From NCBI GenBank assembly GCA_002351955.1, contig DEHO01000033.1, positions 1 to 7,950 on the forward strand: a DNA stretch of 7,950 nucleotides, in the 5' to 3' direction. Positions within the stretch are counted from its first letter, which is position 1. Each line of letters begins with the position of its first letter. The translations under genes and the position numbers were made by a program. Source of the stretch: Flavobacteriales bacterium UBA2798. GTDB lineage: Bacteria; Bacteroidota; Bacteroidia; Flavobacteriales_D; UBA2798. The notes below the pieces were generated by a model. That model did no database searches. It was not told the origin of the DNA and worked only from the letters and a program-made list of their open reading frames with translations. Below are positions 7,362 to 7,950 of the stretch, one piece after another.

Positions 7362-7950
7362 TTAAAGTTCAATACCAAGAACAGTAACATCATCCACCTG
7401 CTCATTATCTCCCATCCATTCATTAAAGTACCCTACAAGAGTATCAAGCTGGCTGCACATTGGCAAATTACTGTTCTGCTTTAACATAGAAAGGAGTTTC
7501 TTTTTACCTAATTTTTTATTATCCATCCCACCAAACTGATCCTGGAATCCATCCGTAAATAAGTATAGTTTATCTCCCTTTTGAAATTCGAAAATACAAT
7601 TCACCATACCTGAACTCTCGTACTTATTTAGAAATTCCCGAGAACCAATTTGAAATTTTTCATGTCCCAATAAATAGAACTCTCCCTTGCTTAAAATATA
7701 TCCCGGGTTGCCGGCGCCCGCGTATTTAATGATCTGCGCTTTGTGATCAATAAAACAAATCGAAATTGCCATTCCATCATCAATTTTTCCAAGTTCCTTT
7801 CCTGAATTAAGCAACTTGTTCAAATCCTTGCTCATTTTTACGAGAATCTTACCCGGATCAAACACTTTTTCATTCACTACAATATTATTCAAAATCTGAT
7901 AACCAACCATTGAAAGAAGTGCTCCCGGTGTACCTACCCCATAATTCCAA
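7362..7950 (-). CDS. SpoIIE/PP2C-type phosphatase domain protein, C-terminal part (cut by window edge)
   Basis: The last 195 residues of a protein ending in a SpoIIE-like (PPM/PP2C) serine phosphatase domain. The frame is open past the ATG at 7910: the codons at 7911-7949 read WNYGVGTPGALLS and continue into MVGYQIL, matching the family segment DCTGHGVPGAxMSM. The ATG at 7910 is therefore internal, not the start. Further motifs, numbered from the first visible residue, are DDGMAISICFID (57-68), KYAGAGNP (75-82), LFTDGFQDQFGG (130-141) and GDNEQVDDVTVLGI (180-193), which holds the late metal-binding Asp pair. In Bacteroidota such domains usually end larger sensors with TPR, PAS, GAF or 7TM regions; that part lies outside the window. 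The usual metal-binding Asp of DCTGHG aligns with Trp here, and the His with Val, so activity is doubtful. It converges on the kinase gene with a 4-nt gap. The family call is firm; catalytic status and partner are unknown. Confidence 0.88.
   Translation of the reverse strand, partial: WNYGVGTPGALLSMVGYQILNNIVVNEKVFDPGKILVKMSKDLNKLLNSGKELGKIDDGMAISICFIDHKAQIIKYAGAGNPGYILSKGEFYLLGHEKFQIGSREFLNKYESSGMVNCIFEFQKGDKLYLFTDGFQDQFGGMDNKKLGKKKLLSMLKQNSNLPMCSQLDTLVGYFNEWMGDNEQVDDVTVLGIEL

Noticed and set aside
7362..7910. ATG at 7910 as the true start of the phosphatase-like gene
   Set aside because: The frame continues upstream to the window edge and carries family-specific residues (GTPGALLS) before this ATG, so the gene is truncated by the window and does not start there.

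Overview
The window looks like chromosomal DNA from a member of the Bacteroidota. Several signs agree: a valyl-tRNA synthetase with the GTDHASIATE variant, three small secreted DUF1573 proteins whose signal peptides end in A-Q, a HisKA kinase with the SHNLRSP form of the H-box, a SpoIIE-type phosphatase with DGFxDQFGG and GDxEQVDDV motifs, TAnnTTTG-like promoter elements, and starts without a clear Shine-Dalgarno sequence. I cannot name the genus.

Layout. (1) 1-1231, minus strand: the first 410 codons of valS, running off the left edge. (2) 1232-1406: a divergent intergenic region with a good -7 promoter element for valS. (3) 1407-2819, plus strand: three consecutive genes for exported single-domain DUF1573 proteins. 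The second and third are 4 nt apart; the first is 131 nt upstream. (4) 2888-4114, plus strand: a complete class I/II PLP-dependent aminotransferase, followed by a clear intrinsic terminator at 4139-4171. (5) 4304-7357, plus strand: a 1017-residue cytoplasmic sensor histidine kinase with several PAS-like and GAF-like regions. (6) 7362-7950, minus strand: the C-terminal part of a SpoIIE/PP2C-type phosphatase domain protein, converging on the kinase with only 4 nt between the stop codons and running off the right edge.

The left part (to about 4170) is a housekeeping block of moderate GC content. The right part (from about 4300) is visibly more AT-rich and carries only signalling genes. The DUF1573 proteins probably act in the periplasm or at the cell surface, with unknown function. 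The kinase probably senses a cytoplasmic signal and passes phosphate to a response regulator encoded elsewhere. The phosphatase-like protein may belong to a partner-switching or other Ser/Thr phospho-signalling route, but part of its metal-binding motif looks altered.

I see no RNA genes, CRISPR array, insertion sequence or large repeat. No stretch longer than 300 bases lacks a gene. The most interesting points are the changed metal-site motif in the phosphatase, the trio of DUF1573 paralogues with a conserved CxC pair, and the repeated helix-plus-GAF layout in the kinase. None of these proves a new system.
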